Shown here: positions 11,216 to 22,160 of the stretch, piece after piece
Numbering within the stretch: position 1 is the first letter of the stretch
Layout: each line of letters starts with the position of its first letter
NCBI GenBank assembly: GCA_031002005.1
Contig: CM061919.1
Location: 34,127,088 to 34,191,087, forward strand
DNA from: Vandiemenella viatica
Lineage: Eukaryota; Arthropoda; Insecta; Orthoptera; Morabidae
DNA: 64,000 bases
Direction: 5' to 3'
The notes under the pieces: model-generated
What the model was told of the DNA's origin: nothing
Database searches by the model: none
What the model saw: the letters and a program-made list of their open reading frames with translations, nothing else
Translations under genes and position numbers: made by a program

Positions 11216-12074
11216 GTAAGTGAAGTAGTTGTAACTGGATGAATCCAATACATGGCAAATGTAGCCAGTTTTATTTTGTATCATTTCTGTCGTTTATGAA
11301 GGTTATATTCAACTCTTACTACAGCTTACTTATTTTGGAGGATATATAAAATTTCGTAATATACCGCCAATAAAGAGAATTGGATAATATCTTTTCTTAA
11401 AAAGAATCATGCAGAATACACACCTGAATCACTTCAAATATCTCGATAAAGAGATAAGTATGTCCTAGAAAGAATTTGGCAGGGTTATTATCTACTAGAC
11501 TATTCTGTCTACCTCATTTCTTAATAGATATCTCTCTGAAAAAATTCCGTGCATAGCTCGGGTTTAGTTTCTTAGCCTGCAGAGTACCAACTTTTCTTGA
11601 TGTCTGACAGTTGTTTCTAATCCCAGTGACGTGTGTTGTCCCGAACAGGCCTCACTCTGATGGCAACTGTATATTCGTAAAGACACGACTTCGATCCGTA
11701 ACGCCACGTTCCTGCAGGACAGCTTTAGCTCTACACTAGACTACTCATCTCCTCCCTACTCCTGTTTTATTACTTTTTCGCAATCATTTATTCGGATCTC
11801 TTGAAAAAATTTAGGTAAAAAGACAAACATTTAGTCAAGTGCGTTTCAAAGAAGTTTTTATAAAGGACGATGTAAATGCTACGTAAATAAATATACAATC
11901 GTGTAAACCTATATATGTGAGGCCATGTGCATAAGATTTCTTGCATTGACATTGCTGTAGGCTAATTGACTGAAGACTTTTCACACATGTCCTTTTATTT
12001 TCTTACTAGCATTTACCCGCTGCTTTGCACACGCGGGTCTTGGCGTGTGTATAAATACTCTGAGCTTTTTAATT
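11216..12074 (+). other. Start of the LRR intron; no element recognised
   Basis: Begins with a consensus 5' splice site (AAG|GTAAGT). The rest is unremarkable AT-rich sequence to about 11990. 11995-12050 holds ACTAGCATTTACCCGCTGCT followed by a GC-rich palindromic stretch, resembling the end of an unknown repeat. Confidence 0.55.
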
Positions 12075-13302
12075 TAGTATCAAATCCTAGGAATTATCGA
12101 CCGATATCGCTAACATCTGTTTGCAGTAGAATTCTGGAGCATGTCATATGCTCTAACGTTATGAAGTTTCTAGATGAAAACGAGTTACTTACAACACGGA
12201 TTTCGGAAGAACCGATCATGTGAAATGCAACTGGCTCTATTTTCGCATGATGTAATTAAAGTTACTGATACAGGATCACAAGTTAATGCTATTTTCTTAG
12301 ATTTTTAGAAAGCTCTTGACTCTGTAGCGAAGATCCGATGAGATTTGCGAATGGATACGCGATTTTCTAACTGGTCGGTCACAGTATGTCGTTGTAGACG
12401 GGGAAGCCTCTTCTAAACTAGATGTTACTTCGGGCGTTCCTCAAGGAAGTGTAATAGGACCACTTCTTTTCTTAATTTTTATAAACGATCTCGGTGACAA
12501 CGTTAATTGCAGGATGCGATTTTTTGCTGATGATGCACTTATTTATAGGGAAGTGAGGTGCTCCGCCGATTGCTTAGAAATTCAGCGCGAACTGGATGTT
12601 ATTTCGGAATGGTGCCGTGAATGGCAGCTTACACATAAGTAATAAAAAGACCCCGCTTGCTCAGGAGTACAAAGTTAACAATTCAGTTGTTGACACTGTG
12701 GATTCCCTGAAGTATCTAGGCGTAACAGTACAAAGCAACATGAAATGGGACTTGCACATAACTTCCGTTGTAGGCAAAGCTAATTCCAAACTACGATTCA
12801 TAGGACGTATTTTGAGAAGTTGTAATGCTCGTACAAAGGAAATAGCGTACAAAACACTAGTGCGTCCGCATTTGGAATACTGTTGTGGAATTTGGGATCC
12901 ATATCGCAAGGGATTGATTGACACATTAGAGAAAGTACAGAGAAGAGCCGCTCGATTCGTGACTGCTAGTTGCAGTCCTTACGTAAGTGTCACAGAGCTG
13001 ATTCGTGGATTGGGCTGGGATTGTTTGGCGGACAGACGACGTCGTTTTCGTTTGAATTTGATGGAGAATATGCGAAAATCTTTAAGTTACGAGTGCAACG
13101 AAATACTTCTTCCACCAACCTATTTAGGTCGCAATGACAGGAGGGATAAGATTAGAGAAATATGATGCCGTACTGATTCATTTATGTATTCCTTCTTTCC
13201 TCGATCTGTTCGGGATTGGAATGCGCAGAATTAGGATTGTTGCTTAGCACCCTCTGGCACCCACAGTCTTTGTGATTTGCAGAGTATAGATGTAGATGTA
13301 GA
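12075..13302 (+). pseudogene. CR1-like LINE, 5'-truncated ORF2 with 3' tail
   Basis: Remnant of a non-LTR retrotransposon reverse transcriptase. The frame opens with NPRNYRPISLTSV (RT motif 2a region), then breaks up. VTSGVPQGSVIGPLLFLIF (12420-12480) and the catalytic region FFADDALIYREV follow at about 12520-12555. A longer open stretch (12596-13165) contains LKYLGVTVQSNMKWDLHI and EKVQRRAARFV, typical of the CR1/Rex1 group C-terminus. The sequence ends near 13302 in TAGATGTAGATGTAGA, a short repeated tail that fits this group. There are several frameshifts and at least four stops. It probably inserted into the LRR intron. Confidence 0.85.
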
Positions 13303-13369
13303 AATATTAACTTGGGGAAGCAAAAAATATAGATTTCATTTAAAGATTTTCGTTTCTTTTAGTTACTAT

Positions 13370-14906
13370 CCTAGATTCGATTTTCATACAACAGTTCGAA
13401 AGGTTTTTTTTGTTAAACTTATATTTTAACACAGTATAATATATGAAAAATAAGAAATTAAAGCTACTTGAAAAATATCGCTAACTGTCCAATAAACGGC
13501 TGTTCTATCATTACCGTGGCGCCACAATCTGATAATGATTTTTTGTAGAACTCGACGAAACAAATTTAAAATAAAGAATAAAATATTTTGATATCTCCCT
13601 TGGTTTTGCATATCAAAAATCAGTTATAGGTATAGTTCCTTTTGCTATCGATGACTTTTCTTCTGGCCAAGCTGTATTTCAACCTAACAACAACCACTAG
13701 GAATAAAATTAAACACCTATATCGCATTTCCATCGTGTAGATATAGTGATTTTTTTTTTCATGTTGGTTCTCACTCTTACCTCCTCTCTTTTCAGATACA
13801 ATATCTCGAAAAGTAAGCGAGATATCAAAAACATTTACACTTTATTTCGATTTGTCTCGCCAATTTACATACAAATTCATCATCAAATTTGGCTATGGCC
13901 AAATTTTTCTTTTGGTACAGGCCGCGTTTCAACCTAACCAACTCAGTTTTGCGATACGATATCTCGAGAATTAAGCAAGATATCAAAAAAATGTTTTGTT
14001 TACTTTCAATTTGTCTCTTCGAGTTACATAAGACTCCCTCATCAAATGGCGGCGACATGGTTATCGTAGAATCCCCCAATAAGCACGTACCGAGAATGTT
14101 TTCCTCTTAGTCAGTAATTTGCTATACATTCTCCGGAGGATAGAAAGTGCCTATTAATGCAGGAACAAATGTACTTGAGACATAAGGCATCACGAAAGTT
14201 ACCGTCTGCGATAGTTTTTTCACAATACATTCAACGGCCAATTATAAAAATATCTTTGCCTTCAACGATAGCATTTACAACAACGAATCTAAAATTGCTG
14301 GCAAATTTTCGTATACCATATATGCACATTTTCATGCCGTGGGTCGAACCATCTTTCTTCATTGTATCTCAAAATTGAAGTGGTTATATTGAAATACGGC
14401 CTCGACCAGAAAAAAATATGTCGCCATTGCCACATGGAAATATAGGCCCGACATACACACCGGTTGCTTTATTTTGGGGATTACACGTCGTCACTAACAT
14501 GGCACTCATTAAAGCGGCTTATTAATTGCTAACAATAATTGAATGCCTTATGCCTTTTGTTGTTCCAAGAACATTACAGTTCATGCTGCATTTCGACCTA
14601 GCCGCAATCTATACCGATATTACCTCTTCAAACCAAACGATAAAGATGAACCTAAACTCATTAAATGCATCGCTAAATACATTTTTGGTAATTTCAACAT
14701 TGTCTAGTTCAGGATTCAAAGGACGCGTAATATAAATTATAACAATTAATTTCATAATACTACTTCAATTCGAACTGCAAGAGTACTAAAACACTCGCAG
14801 TAATACATTGCTGAATCGCGATGTGAAGTTTATTATTGTATATAGGTTGAAATGCAATCTGGAGAAGATTAAAAAACGTCACCAAAGGTGCAAGGAACTA
14901 TACACA
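13370..14906. repeat. Degenerate satellite-like repeats (CGAGATATC / TTTCAACCTAAC family)
   Basis: Diverged tandem units. TACAATATCTCGAAAAGTAA at 13797 and TACGATATCTCGAGAATTAA at 13955 start units 158 bp apart; each continues with GATATCAAAAA, an AATTTGTCTC block and a CATCAAAT block. GTATTTCAACCTAACAAC (about 13673) and GCGTTTCAACCTAACCAAC (13925) mark further copies, and TTGAAATACGGCCTCGACCA appears inverted at about 14390. Related sequence occurs at 20345-20470, in the right arm at about 45710-45800, and at 63170-63740. No protein is encoded. Confidence 0.65.
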
Positions 14907-15061
14907 TGTCGGATCTGGATCATGGGGCTAGCTACTAGAGGGCGCCACAGACGCAGCGAGCAGCGCCACAGCGACATCTACACGGGGGTACTTAAGGGCA
15001 GCGCGCAGCACACGGAGGTCTCTCACTAGAACACCGTCAACACCGTCAGACGATTGGCATC

Positions 15062-17025
15062 ATGTCAGCGGCTGTTACAGATGCCGACCTGTCGGCAGTC
15101 GACTCAGCAGCTGGTGATGATATCTTCATAGAGGGAAATCGCGAGCGAGATGGACAAGTCTGCCGTTTCAACCTGAAGCGCTTTTCGCCTAATCTGGACA
15201 AGGTGCAGTTCAGGAACTTCCTGCAGAAGAATGATGACTCTTCCTTCACTCTATGGGTTATCAATGCCGGCATGAAATACGGCTGGACCATTCCAGATAA
15301 CAACTTGGACTGCAGTACGGCCCTGGCCTTCCAGGGAGTGGATGATCCAGACGTCAAGCTGATCCACGATGATGCTGCGGCAAAAGGGCTCAAGCGCCCG
15401 GATGCCCTAACATCAATTCCATTGGTACTCGCGGAGGGTTTCTGCGCGAAGAAACTCTTCCGAAAACTAAATGGAAGAAGAAAGAGGCTGCGCAGGAAGC
15501 AGCAACCAGCGGCAACAGAGGACTGGCAGGTGGCGGGAGGCACAACTGTTGCTTCTACATCCACAACGCTGCAGACTCCTGGAACAGAGGCACCAGGCTT
15601 CAAAATCCCGGAGCCTCCAGCGCAAAGCAGCCCTCCGAAGAAACGACGCTGCGGCTGACCAAGCAGCTCCAGCGTCGCCCACGCCAGAAGAAGAGGAGGA
15701 AGAAGAGTCAGCACCAACCACGGAGCAGGGTCCTGTCCAACCCGTGGTGGCGGCTTACGAGGGAAACTGGGGCGGCCTGTATGTACAGCTCCTGCTGGCT
15801 ACAGAGCTGCCTCTGTTCTGCTGGCCTGTAGAGGGAGGCCTGCAGATCCTGGCCACATGCCCCGCCGACCTGATGAGGGCCACCAGCCTGCTACGTGAGC
15901 AGGGCATCGGCTGCGACATGGTGCAGCCCATCCCGCCGAGCCAGCCGTCGCCTGTGGCCCCTACAGCACTGCCGAGAGAGAGGGCTAGGAAGGCTTCCAA
16001 CCTAACTGATTTTAAAATGATATTGCAAGCCCTAAACAAGCAAAATTTTCAATATCACACATTTGATGCCGACCCCCAGAAAATTTTGAAGGTGGTCATC
16101 CGTGACCTTCCTCCAGACATACCAGCAGGAGAAATATCCGACGCTCTCCTCGCTGAAAAATTCCCTATTCGTAACGTTGTCCAGATGACGACAGTAAAGG
16201 AGGTAGGAGTCAGGAAGCCATTACCGCTATATCTAGTCCACCTAAATCGCACGCCGGAAGCGTATGATATTTACAACCTACAATTTCTTCTCCGTCTCAA
16301 GGTGAGGGTAGAAGCATATAGGGCACCCACTGGTCCTGTGCAACGTCATACATGCCAAAAATTTGGTCATGGGTCCAGAAATTGCCACATTGCCCCAAAA
16401 TGTGTGAAATGTGGAGAAGGGCATCTTACTAACACATGCAGCAAAACACTAGACCAACCACCAAAGTGCGCAAACTGCCAAGGGACACACCCTGCTAGCT
16501 ACAAAAAATGTCCCACTTATTTGGAAATTGTAAAAGTAGGTGCCCAAAAGCAAAAGGAGAAGGAAGAAAGGAAAAAAACAAAAACAGTTAGAAAAACAAA
16601 AAGCTGATAGCAACCAGTTCAACATGAACAACGAGCAGTTCCCCCCACTACCTACAAACAACATCACTGAGCAAGCACCCTCGTCCGAAAATTCTTCAGT
16701 AAACTCAAATACAACCCAAAACACAAGCACTTCTGCCCCGCCTGCAGGGAGTGAACCTTCAAACACTTCCTCGCAGATACTACCAAATTCTTCTGACCCT
16801 CCTGCAGGAAGTGAACAAGAAAACACTACCTCGCAGAAACCACCTTCTTCTTCCCCGCTGGCAGACTTCAAGGAACTACTTGATCTCTTCAAATTATTTG
16901 GAATAAAAAAATTCTTCACCACAGTTAAAACGATGCTCCAGGACATCAAAGCAGCTCCAGACACCGAGACAAAACTCGAAGTTATGTTTAATGCCCTTGT
17001 AGACTTTTTCGATGGCGAAAAATAA
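15062..17025 (+). pseudogene. Chimeric gag-like ORF1, frameshifted
   Basis: RNA-binding ORF1 protein that would coat element RNA. The ATG at 15062 opens MSAAVTDADLSAVDSAAGDD. The N-terminal 300 or so residues match the C-element gag (for example VQLLLATELPLFCWP). From ASNLTDFKMILQ (about 15989) the protein is A-type, with a PRE_C2HC-like domain (ILKVVIRDLPPDIPAG, KVRVEAYRAPTGP) and three zinc knuckles: CQKFGHGSRNC, CVKCGEGHLTNTC, CANCQGTHPASYKKC. A serine/proline-rich tail ends at the stop 17023-17025. One extra base near 15640 and one extra A in the A-run near 16575 break the frame. The C/A junction itself is in frame. Confidence 0.87.
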
Positions 17026-19662
17026 ATCCCAAAACTTCACAGTGATGAACTGGAATGAAGACGGCATTTACCAACAAAAAGATACCCTCGAGATCTTTCT
17101 CGATGAGCACAAAATAGACATAGCATTGGTATATGAAACTCACTTAACGGCAAATCACAGATTCCAAGTGAGAAACTATACGCTGTACAGGACCGACAGG
17201 CAGAACAAACAAGGGGGTGGGACGGCAATATTAATACGAAACCGCCTTGCACATAGACAAATTGATTTACCTGCGCTCGAGCGTGTAGAAGCCACGGCTG
17301 TTGAGGTCGAACTAAATGGGCAGGCAATTAGATTTATAGCAGTGTACCACCCGCCAGGTCGTAAAATACCGGAGCCCGACCTGGTAGCACTGACCACAGC
17401 CGACAGAATAATCCTCGGGGGCGACTTTAACGCCAAATCGCTGACTTGGGGCTGCCGCGCTGCCAACTCAAGCGGCCGCGCCCTCCACAAATTTACCACA
17501 GATTACCCCCAGGTGACTGTAGTGGCGCCTGACGAACCCTCGCACTACCACAGGGACTCCAGACGCAGGCCTGATGTATTGGACATTTTCGTGTTCAAAA
17601 ATATCACCTGGTCTGTTGCATCCACTGTAATTAATGACCTCGATTCAGACCACAATCCAGTGGTATTATATATTGATACAGCCGCGTGCCGATCAGAGAG
17701 CAAAAATTTCTCTCTAATTACAAACTGGCAAAAATACCAAGACTTAGTAAACCACCACATTACAGGGCAGCCCGAACTGGAAACTAAGAGACAAGTCGAG
17801 AGACATATAGACCAGTTCGTAAACATCATTAAAGAATGCGTGAAGGTAGCTACAGTGAAAATAACTCATGACCCAGGCAGAAAAGACCTCCCACCCCACA
17901 TCTCACAGTTAATAGAGCTGAAAAAACTCCACAGAAAACGTTGGCAACAATTCAGAGACCCAGCAGACAGAAGAACCACAAACAGACTAGCAAACCAAAT
18001 CAAATGGCACCTGCAACAACACCGAGCTGTTCGTTGGGAAGACACTCTTAGTCGAGCGGAGCGTAATCCCGACCTCTTTTGGAAGATAGTGAAAGCTAGA
18101 AAAGAACCGCCCCTGGCAACAAAGTCACTACAAGGACCAAATGGTTTTGCATACACAGCACGAGACAAAGCCTAACTAATGGCAAACTCTTTAGAACATC
18201 AGTTTCAGACACATGTCATCGATGACGAGGATAGCAAAATCCACGAAGAAAGAGTAGCTAGAGAAGTACCTCGCATTTTGCGGGAAAATTTACGTAGCTC
18301 TTTCTGCCCTGTGGATCCGACTGTAGTGAGTTCGATCATTGGGAGACTCGGTAACAAAAAGTCCCCAGGCCCAGATGGTGTAAAAGCCACATACCTAAAA
18401 AACCTACCACAACCTGCAATAGTTTACCTCACAGCTATTTACAACGCATGCCTCAGACTATCCTTCTTCCCATCCCCATGGAAAATAGCCAAAATAATCA
18501 CCCTTCCTAAACCAAACAAAAGCCATCTCCTTCCCCAAAACCACAGACCTATCTCACTCCTCAACCTCCTCGGGAAAGTCCAAGAGCAAATGATAACCTT
18601 CCAAAAATTCCTAGATGAGAACAACATCATTATCCCACAGCAATTTGGTTTCCGTGCTCAGCACAGTACAATCCACCAATCTACCCGACTGGTCGAACAT
18701 ATCTGCAGAGCGCGATCCATCAGGCATAATACAGGTGCTGTTATGCTAGATATAGAGAAAGCTTTTGACAGAGTTTGGCATGATGGCTTAGTATTCAAAC
18801 TACACTCATACGGCTGCCCTGGACATTTACTAAAAATAATAAACAGTTTTCTTCGAAACAGGAAGTTCGTCGTAGTGGTGGACGCACAAGAAAGCCAGTT
18901 GAAATCAATTGTAGCAGGCGTACCTCAAGGATCGGTCTTGGCTCCAACACTTTACAGCGTATATACAAATGACCTACCCCACCAACAAGGCGGAGAAGTA
19001 GGGCTATTTGCGGACGATACCCTGGTATACAGGTCGAGCCACAACCTAAATTACATCGTACACAAACTGACGCAGCACCTTGAGAAAATCACTCAATGGT
19101 GCAATCTTTGGAAAATCAAAATTAACTCCGGCAAAAGTCAGGCTATTATGTTCACCACCAGAAGGACGGGACCCAGCCACCAAATCAAGCTCGACGGCAT
19201 GGACCTCCCCTGGTGTGAATCGGTTAAATATCTCGGACTACAAATTGAGAAAAAGCTAACTTGGATTACACACATAAAAAACGCATGTAATATAGGTTCG
19301 GCTCGACTTTTTAAATTATACCCCCTCCTCAAGGGGAGCAAACTTAGGATTAAGACTAAATTAAAAATCTACACCGCTATAATCAGACCGGCATTGTTAT
19401 ATGGCTCCGAAATTTTCAGCATGGCTTCCGACAGTCACTCAAAAAACTGCAGGTTATTCAAAACAAATATATGCCGAACACACAAATTCACTACAACTTA
19501 GGCATACAAAAGCTCACAGACTACATCAAGGACAAATCGACAAAATTCTTCCACAAAGCAAATTTTTCGCCCCATCAAATTATTCATGACTTAGGACAAA
19601 ATGTACATCAGCAACAATATATCCAACCACTTACAACTCTTACCAGAAATTACAGGGTCTGA
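17012..19662 (+). pseudogene. Jockey-type ORF2 (endonuclease + reverse transcriptase), one nonsense codon and a 3' frameshift
   Basis: ORF2 polyprotein that nicks target DNA and copies element RNA. The ATG at 17012 overlaps the ORF1 stop by 14 bases. AP-endonuclease: MNWNEDGIYQ, ETHL, RIILGGDFNAKS, LDSDHNPVV. TAA at 18173-18175 interrupts the frame; the right arm has GAA there. Reverse transcriptase: NKKSPGPDG, NHRPISLLNLLGK, MLDIEKAFDRVWHDGL (first catalytic Asp), GVPQGSVLAPTLYSVYTND and GLFADDTLVYR (catalytic FADD). The C-terminal YLGLQIEKKLTW block follows. A small deletion near 19437 shifts the frame before the natural stop at 19660-19662. Otherwise full length, so it decayed recently. 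Confidence 0.92.
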
Positions 19663-19808
19663 CAATAACACATACTAAAAGAAATGTATGTGTCATAAAA
19701 AACCAGCCTGGAACCCCCTATTCAGTCATAAGTTAGGGAGCTACAATGCTCTGGCACTTCGACAACTATATGGGCGCATGCCCAACCATATGTCTGTTCT
19801 GTTCTGTT
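19663..19808 (+). promoter_or_regulatory. 3' UTR of A-type LINE: two hairpins and a repeat tail
   Basis: ACACATAC and GTATGTGT (about 19669-19694) form an 8-bp stem around a short A-rich loop. Near the end TGGGC-GCAT-GCCCA (19771-19784) forms a 5-bp stem with a 4-base loop. The element ends in CTGTTCTGTTCTGTT (about 19793-19808). A1 has the same terminal hairpin with compensating bases (33564-33577). Such 3' hairpins can be the site recognised by the element's reverse transcriptase; this role is inferred. Confidence 0.55.
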
Positions 19809-19976
19809 CCTGGGTTCAGTCGGCAGCCAGCCGGCCGCCGTGAAGGTCGACCTGCCGACCGCTGCCACTGCCGTACCGGACCCAGCGACCAGCTCACGGT
19901 GGTGGTTACGCTGCTCACGCAGTTGATCACCGCCCTGATGCCACGTCAAGAACTAGCAAATATCAGACAACAATAA
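19809..19976 (+). pseudogene. C-type gag, C-terminal fragment
   Basis: Reading frame with SRQPAGRREGRPADRCHC and DQLTVVVTLLTQLITALMP, ending at TAA 19974-19976. It is nearly identical to the C-terminus of the gag of element C (25009-25169, minus strand). It marks the point where C-type sequence resumes after the A-type segment. The conserved LTVVVTLLTQLITAL stretch looks like an amphipathic helix; function unknown. Confidence 0.8.
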
Positions 19977-20344
19977 CAACTGACGATTTGACCAAAAGAC
20001 ACTTCAAAAAAAGCAAAGTAGACAGCAGTCATAGGGGTTACCCTGGTACTGCAACAACAATATGGCGTAAGCCATCCAGATGACGCTGTGCTGTGCTGTG
20101 CTGTGACGGAGGTCTCTTCATTCCTGACCGCCGAGGCGACGTCACTCCGTTATCTGTCGTTGTGTATTGTGAGACTGAGTCTAATAAACCGGATCCTTGT
20201 ACCCGCTGTGTTCTCGTAGTTACTCTCCACTGTCCGAGGGATATCCACAGCCTACCTTCGCTGACGGGCCATATGCCTCTAATTGGGAACTCCCTTCAAC
20301 CCGCCCGATTCCTGATCTTTCCCGGATGGATCCGACACATATAA

Positions 20345-20884
20345 CTGATTTTGACCTGCGATATCTCGAGAACTACCGGTAAGCGATATAACTGTTTATC
20401 AAAATTGACTAACAAATTGCGGCGACACGGTGTAGTGAAAACCCTATCGATACTAAGCACAAACTTAGTTACCGCAAATATTAGAATTCTGTTACTCTTA
20501 TTGAAGAGGTAATATATTATGTAGTGGTTTGAGTAGCAATTTCCGTTTAATTATACTTATCAAAATTCATGAAACAGGGAATATATAATTAAAGATAAAT
20601 AAAATATAAACAATCCAAATATTAATATATTCGTCTTTGGTCAAATGCTTTATATCAGCGATGCTTATTACATCTGATTCAAGTATTCAGTTTATTTACT
20701 GCAGTCAGGAAAACTGAAAAACTAAATATTCGAAGTCAAAATATTAAACAGAATTCTAAGTTAAGCGGTGTAATATATTTTTGTTTTTTGTGCAAGGAGT
20801 GAACGTCTCTATTACAGTGTGATCCGTATCTCTTATAATCTTGAGCATGGCTGCGTTACAGCAACGGTGAAACTCGTATTAAGT
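20345..20884. other. Satellite-like remnant and AT-rich non-coding sequence
   Basis: 20345-20470 belongs to the satellite-like family (CGATATCTCGAGAACTACCG; AATTGCGGCGACACGG). 20470-20884 is AT-rich with no gene. Homology to the right arm continues to 20695. Confidence 0.6.
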
Positions 20885-21335
20885 ACAATAATAGCCAAAA
20901 AGTTGGTTAAATTTTTGATTTATTAATCTTGACTGCAGTTTCGACAATCATAAACTTGTCTTCTTCAAAAGTACATAGGACAAAAATTCAGATACATTAT
21001 AAAATTAATATAATCAAATATAAAATCACATTTGTCATTAGATCTACTAAAACAGTATACAAACATTTAGGGGTTCATAGACGGATACAATATACAACTT
21101 CTCTCATTTAAGTGCGAACCTGCACTATGTCAACAATTTCAAACAGGATTCCTACATGCGTCATTGCATCCGCTGTCCACATAGGGAGGGATATTTCCGC
21201 CAACTGATTAAACTGCTGGGAATAGCAACCCAAGTAAACATGGTAGACGGCGCCACACCGCAAACTCTCATAACCGCCTGAGCAACGCGTGCCTGAGTCA
21301 ATGATATAAGTACCACAGCGTGCCATCGAGCGAGC
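20885..21335 (-). repeat. Penelope-type terminal repeat, minus orientation
   Basis: Read on the minus strand it contains GGTACTTATATCATTGACTC (about 21311), then a block shared with 24145-24362 in the opposite orientation. A further block is shared with 57375-57620: GAAGAAGACAAG, a small hairpin, GTCGAAACTGCAGTC, and AATAAATCAAAAATTT. With the Penelope RT remnant between the two inverted copies, these are best read as PLE terminal repeats (pLTRs), which may lie in inverted orientation. Confidence 0.6.
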
Positions 21336-21504
21336 GTAACATGACGCAGTCTATAGAGCTGCATTGTCATCCTTAGTGCTAGGAAAATACATCCTATTAC
21401 TAATGTCTGAAATGGCTTTTGGAGCTGACTTTCTGCTATTATCTTAAGTTGTTATCCTAACTTTTTACTTTATTTATTACGTTATAATTACGTTATAACT
21501 AAGG

Positions 21505-22160
21505 GAAAATATATATATATATATTTTTTTTCAAGGCTCTTAGCCTACATTTTATCCTATTGAAGGTTAGTTTTATGTACAATCTCTGGACCTAACTAAA
21601 TGGGGATCCTAATTACACTAGTGGTGGGTATTTGAATTCTTACTGTATACAAGTGTACCTAAACTTATGATGATTTGGGCCTACTTCTACTTATAACTAC
21701 TGGCGGCTAGGAGGATGGGTGGAGAGATTTCAGAAGGAGAATGTCCTAGTTAGTATCCTTTTAGGATGCCTTCCAGGAAGCATTTCCGAGTCGATATTTC
21801 CTATTTTCGAAATTTCTACGTGTGGTGAGTTTCCGCATCGAATGTAGAAATGTTCTGATGCTTCCTTTAGCGTTTCTGTGAGCGGAGGAAAGTGTAGATC
21901 TTGTCTAATTATCCCGTTGGGCAGATAATGGGGAGCATCAACAATTGCACACAGGGCTCGGTTTTCCAATGCCTGCAGCTTTTTGATGTGGCAGTCTGCG
22001 GACATACTCCATATCCCAGAACCGTACATGAATGATGTTTGTACCATTGCACAATAGATTAGCAGTTTTGTCTCTACTTTTAATCCGTCGCCTCTAAGTA
22101 TTGGATACAGACAGGTGAGTTTAGCTTTCGCTTTTTTCTTTGTTTCATCTGCAAACTGTA
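21505..22160 (-). pseudogene. Jockey-type LINE, 3' fragment of ORF2
   Basis: Minus-strand frame (21730-22200) with KLTCLYPILRGDGLKVETKL, FMYGSGIWSMSADCHIKKLQ and DAPHYLPNGIIRQDL, the C-terminal region after the reverse transcriptase in Jockey-type ORF2 (compare LTKLYPLLKGNGLNRKTKL in A1). The element is 5'-truncated at about 22150. Its 3' end lies near 21505-21531 in a TATA/T-rich stretch, probably the decayed tail. It interrupts the 5' part of the PLE that continues at 22160. Confidence 0.78.

Larger units (their letters stand above)
15024..20105 (+). mobile_element. Composite Jockey-type retrotransposon (C-type gag ends around A-type gag/pol), left-arm copy
   Basis: Flanked by ACGGAGGTCTCT at 15012-15023 and 20106-20117, a 12-bp target-site duplication within the solo LTR. 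Its first part (to about 15988) encodes the N-terminal half of the gag found in gag-only element C at 24897-28877. From about 15989 to 19808 it is the A-type LINE (partner of 28905-33599). From 19809 the C-type gag C-terminus and 3' UTR resume, ending in a GCTGT repeat tail. Either a truncated A element inserted into a C element, deleting its zinc-knuckle region, or this is a true chimera that moved as one unit. The right-arm copy is 46051-51084. Confidence 0.85.
14907..20337 (+). mobile_element. Solo LTR of an LTR retrotransposon, split by the composite LINE
   Basis: Ends TGTCGGATC (14907) and GATCCGACA (20337) are perfect inverted repeats beginning TG and ending CA, as in retroviral-type LTRs. 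Removing the inserted element (15024-20105 plus one target copy) leaves about 340 bp: 14907-15023 with GTACTTAAGGG resembling a TATA region, and 20118-20337 with TAATAAACC, a likely polyadenylation signal. Flanks CACA and CATA are a possible, slightly decayed 4-bp TSD. No internal gag or pol lies beside it, so it is a solo LTR. It sits within the satellite-like region. Superfamily is not determined; Gypsy-like is a guess from TSD size. Confidence 0.7.
14409..20695 (+). repeat. Left arm of a large inverted duplication
   Basis: The sequence 14409-20695 recurs as its reverse complement at 45461-51698. Matching landmarks include the composite element's start codon (15062 and 51046), both solo LTR ends, and the downstream AT-rich flank. 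Sampled stretches agree at roughly 98-99 percent with scattered substitutions and one-base indels, several in homopolymer runs. The arms are about 24.8 kb apart. The inner end cannot be defined because the partner runs into the N gap. The outer end is abrupt at 14409, where the right arm changes to Penelope sequence. Confidence 0.93.

Noticed and set aside
13797..14120. CRISPR-like array from regularly spaced repeats
   Set aside because: Units are long, diverged, contiguous tandem repeats in a eukaryotic genome, with no short identical repeats separated by unique spacers.
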